DNA of 64,000 nt from Castellaniella sp049651205 (lineage in GTDB: Bacteria > Pseudomonadota > Gammaproteobacteria > Burkholderiales > Burkholderiaceae_B). Shown here piece by piece: positions 51,378 to 61,025 of the stretch. Location of the stretch: assembly GCF_049651205.1 (NCBI RefSeq), contig NZ_JBASBR010000019.1:1-64000 (forward strand). The letters are read 5' to 3'. Numbering within the stretch: position 1 is the stretch's first letter; every line of letters starts with the position of its first letter. The notes under the pieces were generated by a model. That model worked only from the letters and a program-made list of their open reading frames with translations, was not told the DNA's origin and searched no databases. The translations under genes and the position numbers were made by a program.

Positions 51378-52373
51378 CTAAGCAGACAAATAACTTTTGT
51401 CGAGCATGGCTCCAACAGAGTATTTGGGATCCACAAAATTGCCCAACCGGACCTTCCCGCACTGGCTAAGCATCATGTACGCATCCCACTGATCAAACTG
51501 ATAGTCTTCGACCAACCAGCGGATAAGTTCCCGATATGCGATCCGGGTGGCATCCTCCAGTGGCCTGGCACTGCCAATTCCCATGACGCTGGTCTCGTTT
51601 TCCATGCGTGGCCACTCAATTTTCCAATTCTTGATCAGATCCACCCGTATCGTTGTGGTGCTGGAAAATTCTACGGCAGTGCCGCAAACCTCACCGTCTC
51701 CCTGACAGGCATGCGCATCGCCTATGAACAACCGTGCTCCTGGAGACCGGATTGGCAAATAGGTAATGCTGCCAGGCCCAATGTCCGGGATATCCATGTT
51801 GCCACCATGATTATCAGGAACAAGTGCATTAATGGAGTCGATTTCAGGAGAAACACTCAGCGTCCCAATGTGAGGCTTGTATGCCAGCGTGTGCTTTTTG
51901 CTCCAGTAAACGTGATTGCGATCAACCTTGATGCGCCTCACGATCTCAGGAAGCGGCTCGTGCAGCGACGCCGTGTAATCCGTGGACGACAGCCCTCCGA
52001 AAAACGGGATCATGCAACATATCCCATGAGGATCGTCACCACGCGGCAACATTTCCTCGATATGGACAGCTAGCACATCGCCCTTTTCTGCACCCGCAAC
52101 CAAAATCGGGCCGTTCTGGGGATTCAGATATGGCAGCTCAAGAATTTTTGACGGAATATCCGTTTCTTTCTGAATCTTGCCCTCAAACGCATCGCGCGTA
52201 TCCACTATCACGCGATCACCAGGCTCGATCGACAACACAGGCTCAGAGTACGGACCCACCGTATAGTGAAATTTCTTTTGCATCTCCTCCGTAAGATGGT
52301 GGGTAACGGGGGATCGATTTGCCCCCACGCCACGACGGCTCATAACGGTATCATCCAACCATGCCTTACTCAT
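51378..52373 (-). CDS. Acetamidase/formamidase family hydrolase
   Basis: Hydrolyses small aliphatic amides to ammonia and the acid; 331 residues. The family features are present: EPGDRVIVDTRDAFEGKI, VAGAEKGDVLAVHIEEM, the loop with the GGNMDIPDIGPGSITYLPI pattern, GDAHACQGDGEVCGTAVEF (metal-site region) and MENETSVMGIG. It ends the leftward amide operon headed by amiC-amiR, so ABC-imported amide is probably its substrate. Preference for formamide or acetamide cannot be read from sequence. Confidence 0.9.
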   Translation of the reverse strand: MSKAWLDDTVMSRRGVGANRSPVTHHLTEEMQKKFHYTVGPYSEPVLSIEPGDRVIVDTRDAFEGKIQKETDIPSKILELPYLNPQNGPILVAGAEKGDVLAVHIEEMLPRGDDPHGICCMIPFFGGLSSTDYTASLHEPLPEIVRRIKVDRNHVYWSKKHTLAYKPHIGTLSVSPEIDSINALVPDNHGGNMDIPDIGPGSITYLPIRSPGARLFIGDAHACQGDGEVCGTAVEFSSTTTIRVDLIKNWKIEWPRMENETSVMGIGSARPLEDATRIAYRELIRWLVEDYQFDQWDAYMMLSQCGKVRLGNFVDPKYSVGAMLDKSYLSA

Positions 52374-52502
52374 AGAAAACCTCTCGATTCAGACAGCAAT
52401 TAACAACACGACGCTCGTAACCAACTAACCTTTCCGTGCCACCGATTTTGAAGTCTCCGACCGGAACACCAAGGCATTAATGCCGTACTAAAAACCCACC
52501 CC

Positions 52503-53888
52503 TTAAATGTTCGGGTGCTTCTTATGAAAATCCGTACGTGCCTGAAATACCTGCCCCAGCCTGACCAGCAGTTTCTCGCTCAGGGGCTTCCCGACGATCT
52601 GAATCGACACAGGCAAGCCTTTTTCTCCATAGCCTGACGGCATGGTGATGGTGGGTAGCTGACTCATGGTGAAAGGCACGGTATATCGATGAACCTTTGC
52701 CAACTGCTCTACGCTCATACGAGTCATTTGATCCGCCGGCGGCGCTTCAAACGGCAAGCCTGGTATCAGCATGACGTCCACGCTCTGCAGCGCCTCCAAC
52801 ACACGGCCCCGAAACTCGAGCCGCCTGAGGATTACCTCCTGGTAATCCAGGCCTGACATGTTTCGCCCCAGTTCTATGATGTCGCCCAAACTGCTCCCGT
52901 ACTCCTGTTTGTGGTCGTCATACCATTTCCCATGGGCGAAGGCAGTCTGAACACCGCACACCTTGAACCAATCCATATTGATCGTCTCTGGGTCTGGGAA
53001 CATGATGGGAATGATCTCGACACCCGCTTCTATGAATACCTGCATGGCTTCCTTCAGCCCTTGGCTGACAGCCGCACTGACGTCGGACAGCGCCCAACCG
53101 AAGTCAACTCCTATACGCACCCCTGTTCCAGTCAAAGCCTGCTTCGATCCATAATCATCAGTCGCTGCCGTCAAAGACGTTGGATCGTTATGATCAAACC
53201 CGGCGATAGCCTCTAAAATGAGCCCGGTATCCAGAGCACTCCGTGCAATGGGCCCAACATGATCCAGCGTTGCTGCCAGTTCAAAGACGCCGTATCGACT
53301 ACATCTCCCCCAGGTAGGCTTAAGCCCCGTCACACCGTTGCTGGCCGAGGGCATCCTGATAGACCCGCCAGTGTCGGAACCCAGCGTCCCAAAAGCCAGG
53401 CACGCAGCCGTAGAAGAACCGCTTCCGCTTGACGACACCCCTACCCATCGATCCAGGCCCCATGGGTTCTTGGGCGCTTCAAACGGTGGCGTGTGCTCTG
53501 CCAGCACACCTTCGGTGGTATGCACCCGCCCCACGATAACTGCACCAGCTTCCACCAGCTTTGTGACGACCGTGGCTGTTGTCTCAGCCTTCAGCCCCTT
53601 GCGACTCGGCATGCCAATCTCGAACGGATCTCCTTTGATCCCGTAAATATCCTTGATCGAGAGGGGGACGCCATGCAACGGCCCTCTCCAGCGCCCCGCA
53701 GCAAGCTCTGCATCACACACTTTCGCAGCAACCAGCGCCTGCTCGTCATATACATACGAAAATGATTTGACGATGGGATCAACCTGTCTGATCCGGGTGA
53801 GCTGCTGCTGTACCAAATCCGCGCTGGACAACTGCCGCGAACGGATAAGCTGCGAGATCTCACTAATAGTGCTGAATAACTCCATCAT
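52503..53888 (-). CDS. Amidase (amidase-signature family)
   Basis: Ser-cisSer-Lys amidohydrolase of 461 residues. Catalytic elements are Lys79 in VPLSIKDIYG, the SSSGSGSST segment with the cis-serine (about 153-154) and the nucleophile Ser176 in GSDTGGSIRMP. In most relatives the first serine segment is GGSSGGS; this GVSSSGSGSS variant is slightly unusual. ATG 53888 follows AAGGAG. It lies within the amide operon, between the importer and the formamidase-like gene, so the operon has two unrelated amide hydrolases. Confidence 0.9.
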   Translation of the reverse strand: MMELFSTISEISQLIRSRQLSSADLVQQQLTRIRQVDPIVKSFSYVYDEQALVAAKVCDAELAAGRWRGPLHGVPLSIKDIYGIKGDPFEIGMPSRKGLKAETTATVVTKLVEAGAVIVGRVHTTEGVLAEHTPPFEAPKNPWGLDRWVGVSSSGSGSSTAACLAFGTLGSDTGGSIRMPSASNGVTGLKPTWGRCSRYGVFELAATLDHVGPIARSALDTGLILEAIAGFDHNDPTSLTAATDDYGSKQALTGTGVRIGVDFGWALSDVSAAVSQGLKEAMQVFIEAGVEIIPIMFPDPETINMDWFKVCGVQTAFAHGKWYDDHKQEYGSSLGDIIELGRNMSGLDYQEVILRRLEFRGRVLEALQSVDVMLIPGLPFEAPPADQMTRMSVEQLAKVHRYTVPFTMSQLPTITMPSGYGEKGLPVSIQIVGKPLSEKLLVRLGQVFQARTDFHKKHPNI

Positions 53889-53929
53889 TCATCTCCTTTG
53901 GCTCAAAAAAGGCGGACGACACGCCTCAT

Positions 53930-54661
53930 TCAGAGCGCAAGTGCATCCCGTAATGTGCTGTCGTCTGCGAGGTCCCCAGCAGACAGGTTTGAGACAATGC
54001 GGCCCTTCTCCATTACGTACCCACGTCGCGCACCGACCCTCATCAGTTCAACGTTTTGTTCCACAAGAAGTATCGTCATCCCCTTTTTATTCAGATCGAC
54101 GATCAGTTCCCCGATCTCGTCAACGATGCTCGGCTGCACGCCCTCACTAGGCTCATCCAGCAATAAAACTTTGGGCCCACCAACAAGCGCCCGTGCGATG
54201 GCCAGCATCTCCTGCTCACCCCCACTAAGCGAGCCTGCACGCTGTCTTCGTCGTTCACGCAAACGCGGAAATTGGGCAAACATCTCTTCGATCAGATCAG
54301 CCCTATTGCCTCGCTCCAGTGCGCCGACTCTCAAGTTGTCCTCGACACTCATATAGGGGAACACCATTCTTCCCTGTGGCACATAGCCGAAACCAGAGAT
54401 AGCCCGGTCCTCAGGCTGCATGTGTGTAATCGCCTGGCCGCAGAACCGGATGTCTCCACGTGTACTCTTGAGCAAACCAACGATCGTGCGCATCAATGTC
54501 GTTTTACCGACCCCATTCCTGCCCAATATGCCAACGGCATCCCCTGCTGCGACTTCGAAAGAAACACCTTGCAGCACATCCCCACTGCCATAGCTGGAGA
54601 AAAGATCCGAGATCTCCAGCAAGATGTCCCCGCCACGACCTCCTTCGTTCGTTGACATCAT
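53930..54661 (-). CDS. ABC transporter ATPase, LivF/UrtE family (amide importer)
   Basis: Cytoplasmic ATPase, 243 residues, with Walker A GRNGVGKTT, signature LSGGEQEM, Walker B LLLDEPSEGVQPSIV and the LLVEQNV switch. The PSEGVQPSIV form is typical of UrtE and the amide-importer ATPases rather than of classical LivF. Its start overlaps the end of the other ATPase gene by four bases. It is the last transport gene in the operon. Confidence 0.9.
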   Translation of the reverse strand: MMSTNEGGRGGDILLEISDLFSSYGSGDVLQGVSFEVAAGDAVGILGRNGVGKTTLMRTIVGLLKSTRGDIRFCGQAITHMQPEDRAISGFGYVPQGRMVFPYMSVEDNLRVGALERGNRADLIEEMFAQFPRLRERRRQRAGSLSGGEQEMLAIARALVGGPKVLLLDEPSEGVQPSIVDEIGELIVDLNKKGMTILLVEQNVELMRVGARRGYVMEKGRIVSNLSAGDLADDSTLRDALAL

Positions 54662-55407
54662 GTCTTCCTCCTGCCTAGATAGACATCCTGCACATCAGGG
54701 CGCAAAGAAATCTCTTCCATACCTCCTTCCGCCAGCAGCTCCCCCTGGTGCAGCACAGTGACCTTATCTGCCACAGCCCGCACAAATGCCATATCGTGTT
54801 CTACGACAACAACGGTGAGGCCATCGCGTTTGAGCTGCTTGACGACCTCTGCTGTGTGCATCGTCTCGCTCACGCTCATTCCTGCCGTGGGCTCGTCCAA
54901 AAGCAGCAGTCCTACATCCGGGGCGATGGAGCAACAGATTTCGAGCCACTGCTGCTCTGCATAGGACAACATTGAAACGAGCAAATTGGATCTGACAACA
55001 TCTTCGATACCGAACAGAGAAAGCGCACGATCTCTGCTGACTCCAGCTCCATTCTTGGTGCCTGCCCGTTGGCGTTTCTCTCCTGTACGGCGGAAATCAG
55101 CCACCCGGATATTGTGTGCAACGTCAAGATTGCGATAAGCACGATTACTCTGCAGCTTGACGCCCACACCACGCCGAACGCGGCGGAATGCCGGCTCGCG
55201 CGTAACATCCGAACCGAACAGCTGAACGACTCCACGCTCGGGTTTTTCAAGGCCCACGACCAACTTGAACAATGTTGATTTACCGGCACCATTAGGGCCA
55301 ATCAAGCAACGCAGCTCACCCGTCTCCACGGTGAACGACAGATTGTTCGCTGGCACCACACCACCAAAACTCTTGTACAGACCACTGACTTCAATCGCGC
55401 CCCCCAT
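54658..55407 (-). CDS. ABC transporter ATPase, LivG/UrtD family (amide importer)
   Basis: Cytoplasmic ATPase, 249 residues, with Walker A GPNGAGKST, Q-loop at VGVKLQSNRAYRNLDVAHNI, a degenerate signature MLSYAEQQWLEI (YAEQQ is usual in the UrtD branch), Walker B LLLLDEPTAGMSV and the switch VVEHDM. It sits four bases downstream of the LivM-type permease and overlaps the next ATPase. Confidence 0.9.
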   Translation of the reverse strand: MGGAIEVSGLYKSFGGVVPANNLSFTVETGELRCLIGPNGAGKSTLFKLVVGLEKPERGVVQLFGSDVTREPAFRRVRRGVGVKLQSNRAYRNLDVAHNIRVADFRRTGEKRQRAGTKNGAGVSRDRALSLFGIEDVVRSNLLVSMLSYAEQQWLEICCSIAPDVGLLLLDEPTAGMSVSETMHTAEVVKQLKRDGLTVVVVEHDMAFVRAVADKVTVLHQGELLAEGGMEEISLRPDVQDVYLGRRKT

Positions 55408-55411
55408 GACT

Positions 55412-56416
55412 TCAGCCCTCCGAAAAATTGTGAGTCAAGCGGCGCCACTTCGCAGACAACGCTTTACCTGCGCGCGTGGTTGGAATCACCATCACCACAA
55501 CAAGAAGAACCCCAAGAATCACGAATGCATACTGATTTCCGGCGGAGGACAGCTGATACGTCAGCGCATTCAACGCAAGTGTGCTCAAGATCACACCCAA
55601 CAAGCTGGATCTCCCACCCACCGCAACCCAAATCACTGGCAGAGTCGCCTGCAAGAGCCCCATGGAATCCGGGGTGATATAGGATCCCCACTGCACATAC
55701 AAGACACCACTAAGACCAGCCAAAGCCGCCGAAATCATGAAGCAAGACGTTTGCAGGAACCTGATATCGTGGCCGAACAGCTCTGTCCTGACGGCATCCT
55801 CCCTCAGTGCAATCAGAGAGTCTCCATACCGCGATCGCGTGCATATCACGCACACCAACCACGCAAGCACAGCAACAAAGATGACGAAGAACAAAAACAG
55901 TCGTCCTTGCAGATCGATCCCAAAGAGGTTCATCCCGGGGATTCCGGTCATCCCGTTATAGCCACCAAGATGAACCTCCCCGATCCGCCACTGATAACCA
56001 GCGGTTTGCCCAAGGAATGCTGCCAAAATCAAGGAAATCACCAACGTCACAATCGGGACGATCCAGGCTTCGACACGGCTATAGAAAACAAACCAGCCGA
56101 CTGCAAGCGCCAAGGCAACCGACAAGGCTAATGCCCCACCGGCACCTATCCAGCTTGCCAGCGCCGCTGACTCCCCTAAGTTGCCGGCGATCACTCCATA
56201 TGCATAGCCAGAAAGCCCAAAGAATGCCACCTGACCAAAGCTCAATACCCCCGCAAAACCCCACAACAGCGCCAGGCCCAGTGCCATAGGAATATTGAAG
56301 ATGTATGAAGCCCATATTGACGCGGAATAGTCGTTCGCAAAGACTGCAAATACCGCAATGGCAATCCATACTGGAACTGTCAGGTAGTCTTCAACCTTAA
56401 GTCTTAGTCGTATCAT
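55412..56416 (-). CDS. ABC transporter permease, LivM/UrtC family (amide importer)
   Basis: Inner-membrane permease of 334 residues with about ten hydrophobic stretches. Family marks are GVLSFGQVAFFGLSGYAYGV, the QTAGYQWRIGEVHLGGYNGMTGIPG loop, which is longer than in LivM and usual for UrtC, and RYGDSLIALREDAVRTELFGHD for ATPase coupling. It is preceded by a 97-base spacer after the LivH-type gene. Confidence 0.9.
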   Translation of the reverse strand: MIRLRLKVEDYLTVPVWIAIAVFAVFANDYSASIWASYIFNIPMALGLALLWGFAGVLSFGQVAFFGLSGYAYGVIAGNLGESAALASWIGAGGALALSVALALAVGWFVFYSRVEAWIVPIVTLVISLILAAFLGQTAGYQWRIGEVHLGGYNGMTGIPGMNLFGIDLQGRLFLFFVIFVAVLAWLVCVICTRSRYGDSLIALREDAVRTELFGHDIRFLQTSCFMISAALAGLSGVLYVQWGSYITPDSMGLLQATLPVIWVAVGGRSSLLGVILSTLALNALTYQLSSAGNQYAFVILGVLLVVVMVIPTTRAGKALSAKWRRLTHNFSEG

Positions 56417-56513
56417 TTTTCTTGTCTACGTAGAAAACTGCACGTTACGGTCGTCCGCGTTCGATCGACCACTGAATTTCCAGGCCAGGTAAGCACCTGT
56501 TTACGCCCTCCCG

Positions 56514-57383
56514 TCATGACAGAAAACGCCGCTGAATCCATTCTGAGAGCCCATTGGGTAACAGCCGGATAAGGATCAGGGAAGCGCACATCATGGCTAC
56601 AACGCCAAGAAACGTCCCGAACCATATGGTCACTGGCGTCTCGGCAAGCGAGAGGAGGCCCGCGCTCGCCAAAGCACCTGCGATGACATTTGACGACCCC
56701 CCTGTCACAACCGTGATGAATGCTGGAGCGAGGTACTGCTGACCCATAAACGGAGCAATAGTGGTATTAGGTGCCAGCAGTGCACCCGACAAGCCCGCGA
56801 GCCCCGACCCAAGAGCGAAGGTCCATGTGTATACGCTCCCTACTCGCACACCCAGGGCACGGGCCATATCTCGCTCCTGCATTGCAGCTCGTGCCCTGAG
56901 CCCAAATTTGGTGTGGTAATAAAGAAACCACAGACCAAACAGCAAAAATGCAGCCATGCAGATCAGCAATACCCAATACCAGGAGAATGAAAACGTGCCG
57001 ATGGCTCCCGCTCCAAATGGGATGGGAATTGACGCCAGCGAAGGACCAAACAGCAACAAAGCACCCTGTGCCATGACCAGGCTGATCCCCCAAGTAACAA
57101 TCATTGCCGACATTTCATGGTTCAGGAATCTGGATATCAAAAGCCGCTCGAATATGGCACCAACGGCGGCAACAGCAATGAAGCTAAGAACGACACAAAG
57201 CGCTAACGGTAGGCCGGCCGCGTACCCAAACTGGGTGACAAAGGCGCCCATCATCATGAACTCACCATGGGCAAGATTGATGACGTTCATCATCCCCAGG
57301 ATGACAACAAGCCCTATTGCGCTTAACAGCAGGAAAGCACCGTTCGTACCAAATTGATATATGACACTGATGATTGTGTTCAC
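56514..57383 (-). CDS. ABC transporter permease, LivH/UrtB family (amide importer)
   Basis: Inner-membrane permease of 289 residues. GTG 57383 is chosen because GAGGAGG lies just upstream; the frame open to 57425 adds polar residues that do not belong. Features are LVVILGMMNVINLAHGEFMMMGAFVTQFGY and the coupling segment RARAAMQERDMARALGVRVG. About eight hydrophobic helices. It follows the binding-protein gene by 79 bases. Confidence 0.9.
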   Translation of the reverse strand: MNTIISVIYQFGTNGAFLLLSAIGLVVILGMMNVINLAHGEFMMMGAFVTQFGYAAGLPLALCVVLSFIAVAAVGAIFERLLISRFLNHEMSAMIVTWGISLVMAQGALLLFGPSLASIPIPFGAGAIGTFSFSWYWVLLICMAAFLLFGLWFLYYHTKFGLRARAAMQERDMARALGVRVGSVYTWTFALGSGLAGLSGALLAPNTTIAPFMGQQYLAPAFITVVTGGSSNVIAGALASAGLLSLAETPVTIWFGTFLGVVAMMCASLILIRLLPNGLSEWIQRRFLS

Positions 57384-57462
57384 GTAGTGTTCCTCCTCAC
57401 CCGTCCACGCCAATGCGGCGCACACTTCCCAGGTGTTTCATCAGGAAGTGCGCGCAGCGCCG

Positions 57463-59025
57463 CTAGCCCTTCTTTGTCATCTTGGCCAGCATGGCGAAGA
57501 ACGGATCGTCCCCCGGGGTGTACTGCTTGTGTTCAGGATGCCGCACAAGGTTGACACCCAGCCTGGAGAGCCACCAGGGATCGATATTTGGCCACTCACG
57601 CACAAAGCTGATGTTCTGATCCTTATCAGCCTTAGCCATACGGATACTGCGTGCACAATGGTGCGTTGCAGGATCCAGAGACACCGACCCTTCTGGTGCC
57701 TCGATCGTCCAACCGCTCTCCAGTACCTTTTTCACTTCCGCCTGGTCTGTGGTGCCCGCGACGCGTACTGCCTTCGCATACAAGTGAATGGTGAAATAGG
57801 TGTTTTGTGCCATACCACCCACATATGGATCATCCGGGAACATCTTGAAGAACCGTTTCAAGAATGCCCGGTTCCGCTCGGTAGGCAGCTCTGCCATGTA
57901 CTGAACAGCGTTGTGCATGTTCTCCATCGCGGGCGGTGCAAAACGTATGTGCTCATAGCCCTGCATCATATTGATGGTAGAGGCCATCGGAAACTTGAGC
58001 CCGGCAGCAGCGGCCTGAGGATAATAGTTGGCAAGGTTCTCACTAACCAACAGGGTGAACACCCAATCAGGTTTGGCCTGTTGAACCTTGGCAATAACCT
58101 GACTGAACTGGCTCTGATCCATCGGCAGGAATTCTTCGCCGATGACCTCGCCACCGACGAGAGGTGCGACAGCCTTTGCCCACCCAGCCGTCAACTGGCC
58201 GAAGTTGTAATCTGCAGCCAAGGTGTAGAACCGCGGCCCAAATTTACTGACCATATACTGCACGACGGGAATGACCTGCTGTTCGCAGACAGGGCCTGTG
58301 CAGAAAGTAAATTCGTCTGCTACGCCCCCCTCGTATTGGTTGGTGTAAAAATAAAGCTGTTTGGCCTTGTCGACTATCGGCCTGATGGCTTCTCTTTCTG
58401 CACTGGTGAACCCAGCAACCAGCGCATCAACTTTGTCCTGTTGTATCAGCTTGCGTGCCAGTTGCTGCCACACCCTGTTATTGGACTGACCGTCGGCAAA
58501 CTCCAGCTTTACCTCCTTGCCAAGCAAGCCTTTATCACCTGACGGGATCAATATTTCGCTCTCACTGCGATACAACGCCGGCCTATCGTCCAAGGCACCA
58601 CCATCCGACAGAACTTGTATTGCGGCAGCCTTGGTATCCAGTTTTACCGTAGGAGCGTCTTTCGCAGATTTGCCTTCCGAATTGATCCCGCCAACGCCCA
58701 CAGGCCCACCCGCCAATGTCAGACCCTGGTTTATCTCAGCCACGGCCAACTGAGCGCAGTGATATTTCTGTATTCCATAGATTGCTATGTTTCCGGATAT
58801 ATCCTCGATAAAGCCAATATTTACACTGCTGTCAGAAGCCGCTACAGCGGGAATCCCAAAAGTGGCAAGCCCACCTCCCAACATGGAGCTAGCAGTTACT
58901 GCGCTGGATCTTTGCAGAAATGCCCGTCGACTCACTCCAGAAGTCGTCGTCTCAATCGATGACGACACGTCCGCCCCTTTTGTTGAGGCATCATTACTCC
59001 CATGTAATCTCTTTTCGTCTTCCAT
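57463..59025 (-). CDS. Amide/urea-type ABC substrate-binding protein with 64-residue insertion
   Basis: Periplasmic receptor of the amide importer, 520 residues, longer than the usual 400-430. ATG 59025 follows GGAGG by six bases. A twin-arginine signal (SRRAFLQRS near residue 33) suggests Tat export. The fold begins VNIGFIEDISGNIAIYGIQ and continues with AQLAVAEINQG. Where relatives go straight on with GGVLGR-like residues, this protein has about 64 extra residues (102-165, bases 58531-58722), then resumes GLLGKEVKLEFADGQSNNR. YTNQYEGG and TLAADYNFGQLTAGW support an amide/urea-type pocket. Confidence 0.88.
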   Translation of the reverse strand: MEDEKRLHGSNDASTKGADVSSSIETTTSGVSRRAFLQRSSAVTASSMLGGGLATFGIPAVAASDSSVNIGFIEDISGNIAIYGIQKYHCAQLAVAEINQGLTLAGGPVGVGGINSEGKSAKDAPTVKLDTKAAAIQVLSDGGALDDRPALYRSESEILIPSGDKGLLGKEVKLEFADGQSNNRVWQQLARKLIQQDKVDALVAGFTSAEREAIRPIVDKAKQLYFYTNQYEGGVADEFTFCTGPVCEQQVIPVVQYMVSKFGPRFYTLAADYNFGQLTAGWAKAVAPLVGGEVIGEEFLPMDQSQFSQVIAKVQQAKPDWVFTLLVSENLANYYPQAAAAGLKFPMASTINMMQGYEHIRFAPPAMENMHNAVQYMAELPTERNRAFLKRFFKMFPDDPYVGGMAQNTYFTIHLYAKAVRVAGTTDQAEVKKVLESGWTIEAPEGSVSLDPATHHCARSIRMAKADKDQNISFVREWPNIDPWWLSRLGVNLVRHPEHKQYTPGDDPFFAMLAKMTKKG

Positions 59026-59102
59026 CTGATCCTCCAATGCCTTAGCCTTCAAATTAGTCATGCCATTATTGGCAGCCACTAACCAGCCAGGTGCCAGAGG
59101 CA

Positions 59103-59741
59103 CTAACAGGCATTCACGCCCATACTAGTGTCTGACTCCTGCTCCACCATCTGCTTGCATAAATCCTCAATGCTCGTTTGCATATTCATGCTGGTACGCC
59201 GCAAGCAGTCATACGCCTCCTCATCCGTCAGGTTCTTTTCCTCCATGATCATGAGCACCGCCTTCATCACGTAGCGACGCATGCCCCGTCGCATGTCTTG
59301 TTTATGCTGATAACGGGTCAGTTGGAGCCGCTGCAGATGTCCGTTTATCGACATAAACAGACTTGGAAAGACTGCGCCCGCATAGATTGGTTTCTTGATG
59401 AATGCAGTGGCACCATAGGCAAAAAGCCTCTCCAGTCTGCTCGGTGCTTCTATCCCCACCATCCCGATGATAGGAATCAATGGAACCGCAGTTTTTTCAT
59501 AGGACGGCACATGAATTACAAGATTCAGATCACCGTCCAAAAACAGAATGTCGCGCTCTGTGCAGAGATTTCCATCACGTAGATCAATACCCTCCGATTG
59601 CAGCTGAGCAGCTTCCGCCAGAACACCCACACGCCCCAAGCTGACACACAACCGATCCAAGGTCGCTGTATCATCCGTGACGATCAGTGCACGTCGACGG
59701 CTAAAGTTTTTGACGCAGGGAGCACTATTCATAGGAATCAC
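59103..59741 (-). CDS. amiR: ANTAR-domain antitermination regulator AmiR
   Basis: RNA-binding positive regulator of 212 residues. The N-terminal two thirds are a receiver-like domain without phosphoacceptor logic (ALIVTDDTATLDRLCVSLG, GATAFIKKPIY); the C-terminal ANTAR helices read RRYVMKAVLMIMEEKNLTDEEAYDCLRRTSMN. In Pseudomonas, AmiR binds leader RNA and stops termination unless held by AmiC. The GTG at 59741 overlaps the amiC stop (GTGA), giving 1:1 coupling; ATG 59732 is the alternative start. Confidence 0.9.
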   Translation of the reverse strand: MIPMNSAPCVKNFSRRRALIVTDDTATLDRLCVSLGRVGVLAEAAQLQSEGIDLRDGNLCTERDILFLDGDLNLVIHVPSYEKTAVPLIPIIGMVGIEAPSRLERLFAYGATAFIKKPIYAGAVFPSLFMSINGHLQRLQLTRYQHKQDMRRGMRRYVMKAVLMIMEEKNLTDEEAYDCLRRTSMNMQTSIEDLCKQMVEQESDTSMGVNAC

Positions 59742-60889
59742 ATCTCGGTGCTTACCAACTTAAGTGTCGTATCGGGCGCCAGGCCCACCAGGTAGGGATC
59801 AGGCCGCACGGGGTGATCCGCCTCCGCAACGATGTCAAACTCACCCGACTTATTGGATATACCCATCCTCGGTGTGAGATACGTGTGAAAGGTGAGAGGA
59901 TCCAGGCGCACTTCGCCCTGAGGAGCAAAAAAACGATAATTGAGCGCCTGTTTTCTCACCTGCTCAATCTCACTTCCCTCTGGGACATCTGCCAGCGCGG
60001 CCCCGAGGAGTCGCGTAGCGATATATGCCGCCTCAGCTTCAACGGTAGGCAGGCATTCATGTCGTGGACACATACCGCGATATGCTTTTACAAACGCCTT
60101 ATTTTCAGGCGTGTCCACTGTAGAAAAATAAACACTGGAACTGAAATGGCCATCGACAGCACCCTGGCCAATCTCGTGCAGATCTGCTTCGGAAAGATTA
60201 CAACTCACGACAGGAATCTCACTGCATTGGTCCACACCTTTCTCCAGGCACGCCTTCCTGAGGCTTCTAAAAAAGTGATAACTCGACCTGCCAATCAGAG
60301 TGTTCAATATGAAGGCTGGCGGTTGCTCCAAAATGGACTGGATAACTTCATCGATATCGAGTCCATCAATCGGTATGTACTTCTCGCCCAAGACGAGCCC
60401 ACCCCGCCTGGTGAATTCATCCCTAAAAACTCGATTGCTTTCCCATGCCCATATATAGTCAGATCCCACGCAATAAGCGGTCCGGCCATGGTTATCCATC
60501 ATGTAATCAATCATTGGATGAATATGATGATTCGGGGCCGTGCCTGTGTAGACAACGTTATCGGAAACTTCAAAACCCTCGTAATGCGCCGGATACCATA
60601 AAAGCGCCCGGTATCGCTCGAAGGACGGCAACAATTGCTGTCTACTGGACGATGTATAACAACCGATGACATGTCTGATGCCGCTTTGCAGCATCTCCTC
60701 CGCCAATGCGACATACCTCGAGTTGTTACCTGCAGGGTCAGCAAATGAGAGATCGAGCCTGATACCCCGTGCCGTTTCTTCGAGTTCTCGTGCAGCCAGG
60801 CGAACGCCGTTGACGATCGTCTGCCCGACAGCACCGTAGGTACCCGTCGTAGAAATCAATACCCCTACTCGGGCCGTTTTGCTGACCAT
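59738..60889 (-). CDS. amiC: Amide sensor and negative regulator AmiC
   Basis: Cytoplasmic binding-protein-fold sensor of 383 residues that sequesters AmiR until amides bind. It lacks a signal peptide, as expected for AmiC. The sequence follows the Pseudomonas protein: GCYTSSSRQQLLPSFERYRALLWYPAHYEGFE, IGCYTSS, CVGSDYIWAWESNRVFRDEF, VYFSTVDTPENKAFVKAY and a C-terminal RPDPYLVG. ATG 60889 follows AGGGG by about six bases and lies 14 bases after the leader terminator. It is the first structural gene of the operon. Confidence 0.93.
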   Translation of the reverse strand: MVSKTARVGVLISTTGTYGAVGQTIVNGVRLAARELEETARGIRLDLSFADPAGNNSRYVALAEEMLQSGIRHVIGCYTSSSRQQLLPSFERYRALLWYPAHYEGFEVSDNVVYTGTAPNHHIHPMIDYMMDNHGRTAYCVGSDYIWAWESNRVFRDEFTRRGGLVLGEKYIPIDGLDIDEVIQSILEQPPAFILNTLIGRSSYHFFRSLRKACLEKGVDQCSEIPVVSCNLSEADLHEIGQGAVDGHFSSSVYFSTVDTPENKAFVKAYRGMCPRHECLPTVEAEAAYIATRLLGAALADVPEGSEIEQVRKQALNYRFFAPQGEVRLDPLTFHTYLTPRMGISNKSGEFDIVAEADHPVRPDPYLVGLAPDTTLKLVSTEM

Positions 60890-60903
60890 CCGCTACCCCT
60901 ATG

Positions 60904-60943
60904 AAAAAAGGGCCTACAGCGCATCTACGCTGTAGGCCCTTTT
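60904..60943 (-). terminator. Leader terminator of the amide operon
   Basis: On the minus strand GGGCCTACAGCG pairs perfectly with CGCTGTAGGCCC around a 6-base loop, the stem is extended by A-T pairs, and six Ts follow, 14 bases before the amiC ATG. Being inside the operon leader rather than after a gene, it is the natural target of AmiR antitermination. Confidence 0.9.
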
Positions 60944-61002
60944 GCCTAAAACTGTTTTCGAGGGTATTCTCGCCGGCCATTACCTGCTGGGCAACGCTGC
61001 CC
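60933..61002 (-). promoter_or_regulatory. Candidate ANTAR antiterminator RNA hairpins
   Basis: Three small stems with 6-base loops precede the terminator on the minus strand: GGGC-AGCGTT-GCCC (61002-60989), CGAG-AATACC-CTCG (60972-60959) and TAGGC-AAAAGG-GCCTA (60948-60933). The last uses the ascending arm of the terminator, so the two are mutually exclusive. ANTAR target RNAs have paired stems with hexaloops that carry A at position 1 and G at 4; all three loops start with A, and the first has G at 4. The assignment is an inference. Confidence 0.55.
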
Positions 61003-61025
61003 TAAACGGCCTTTTCTTTACGTTT

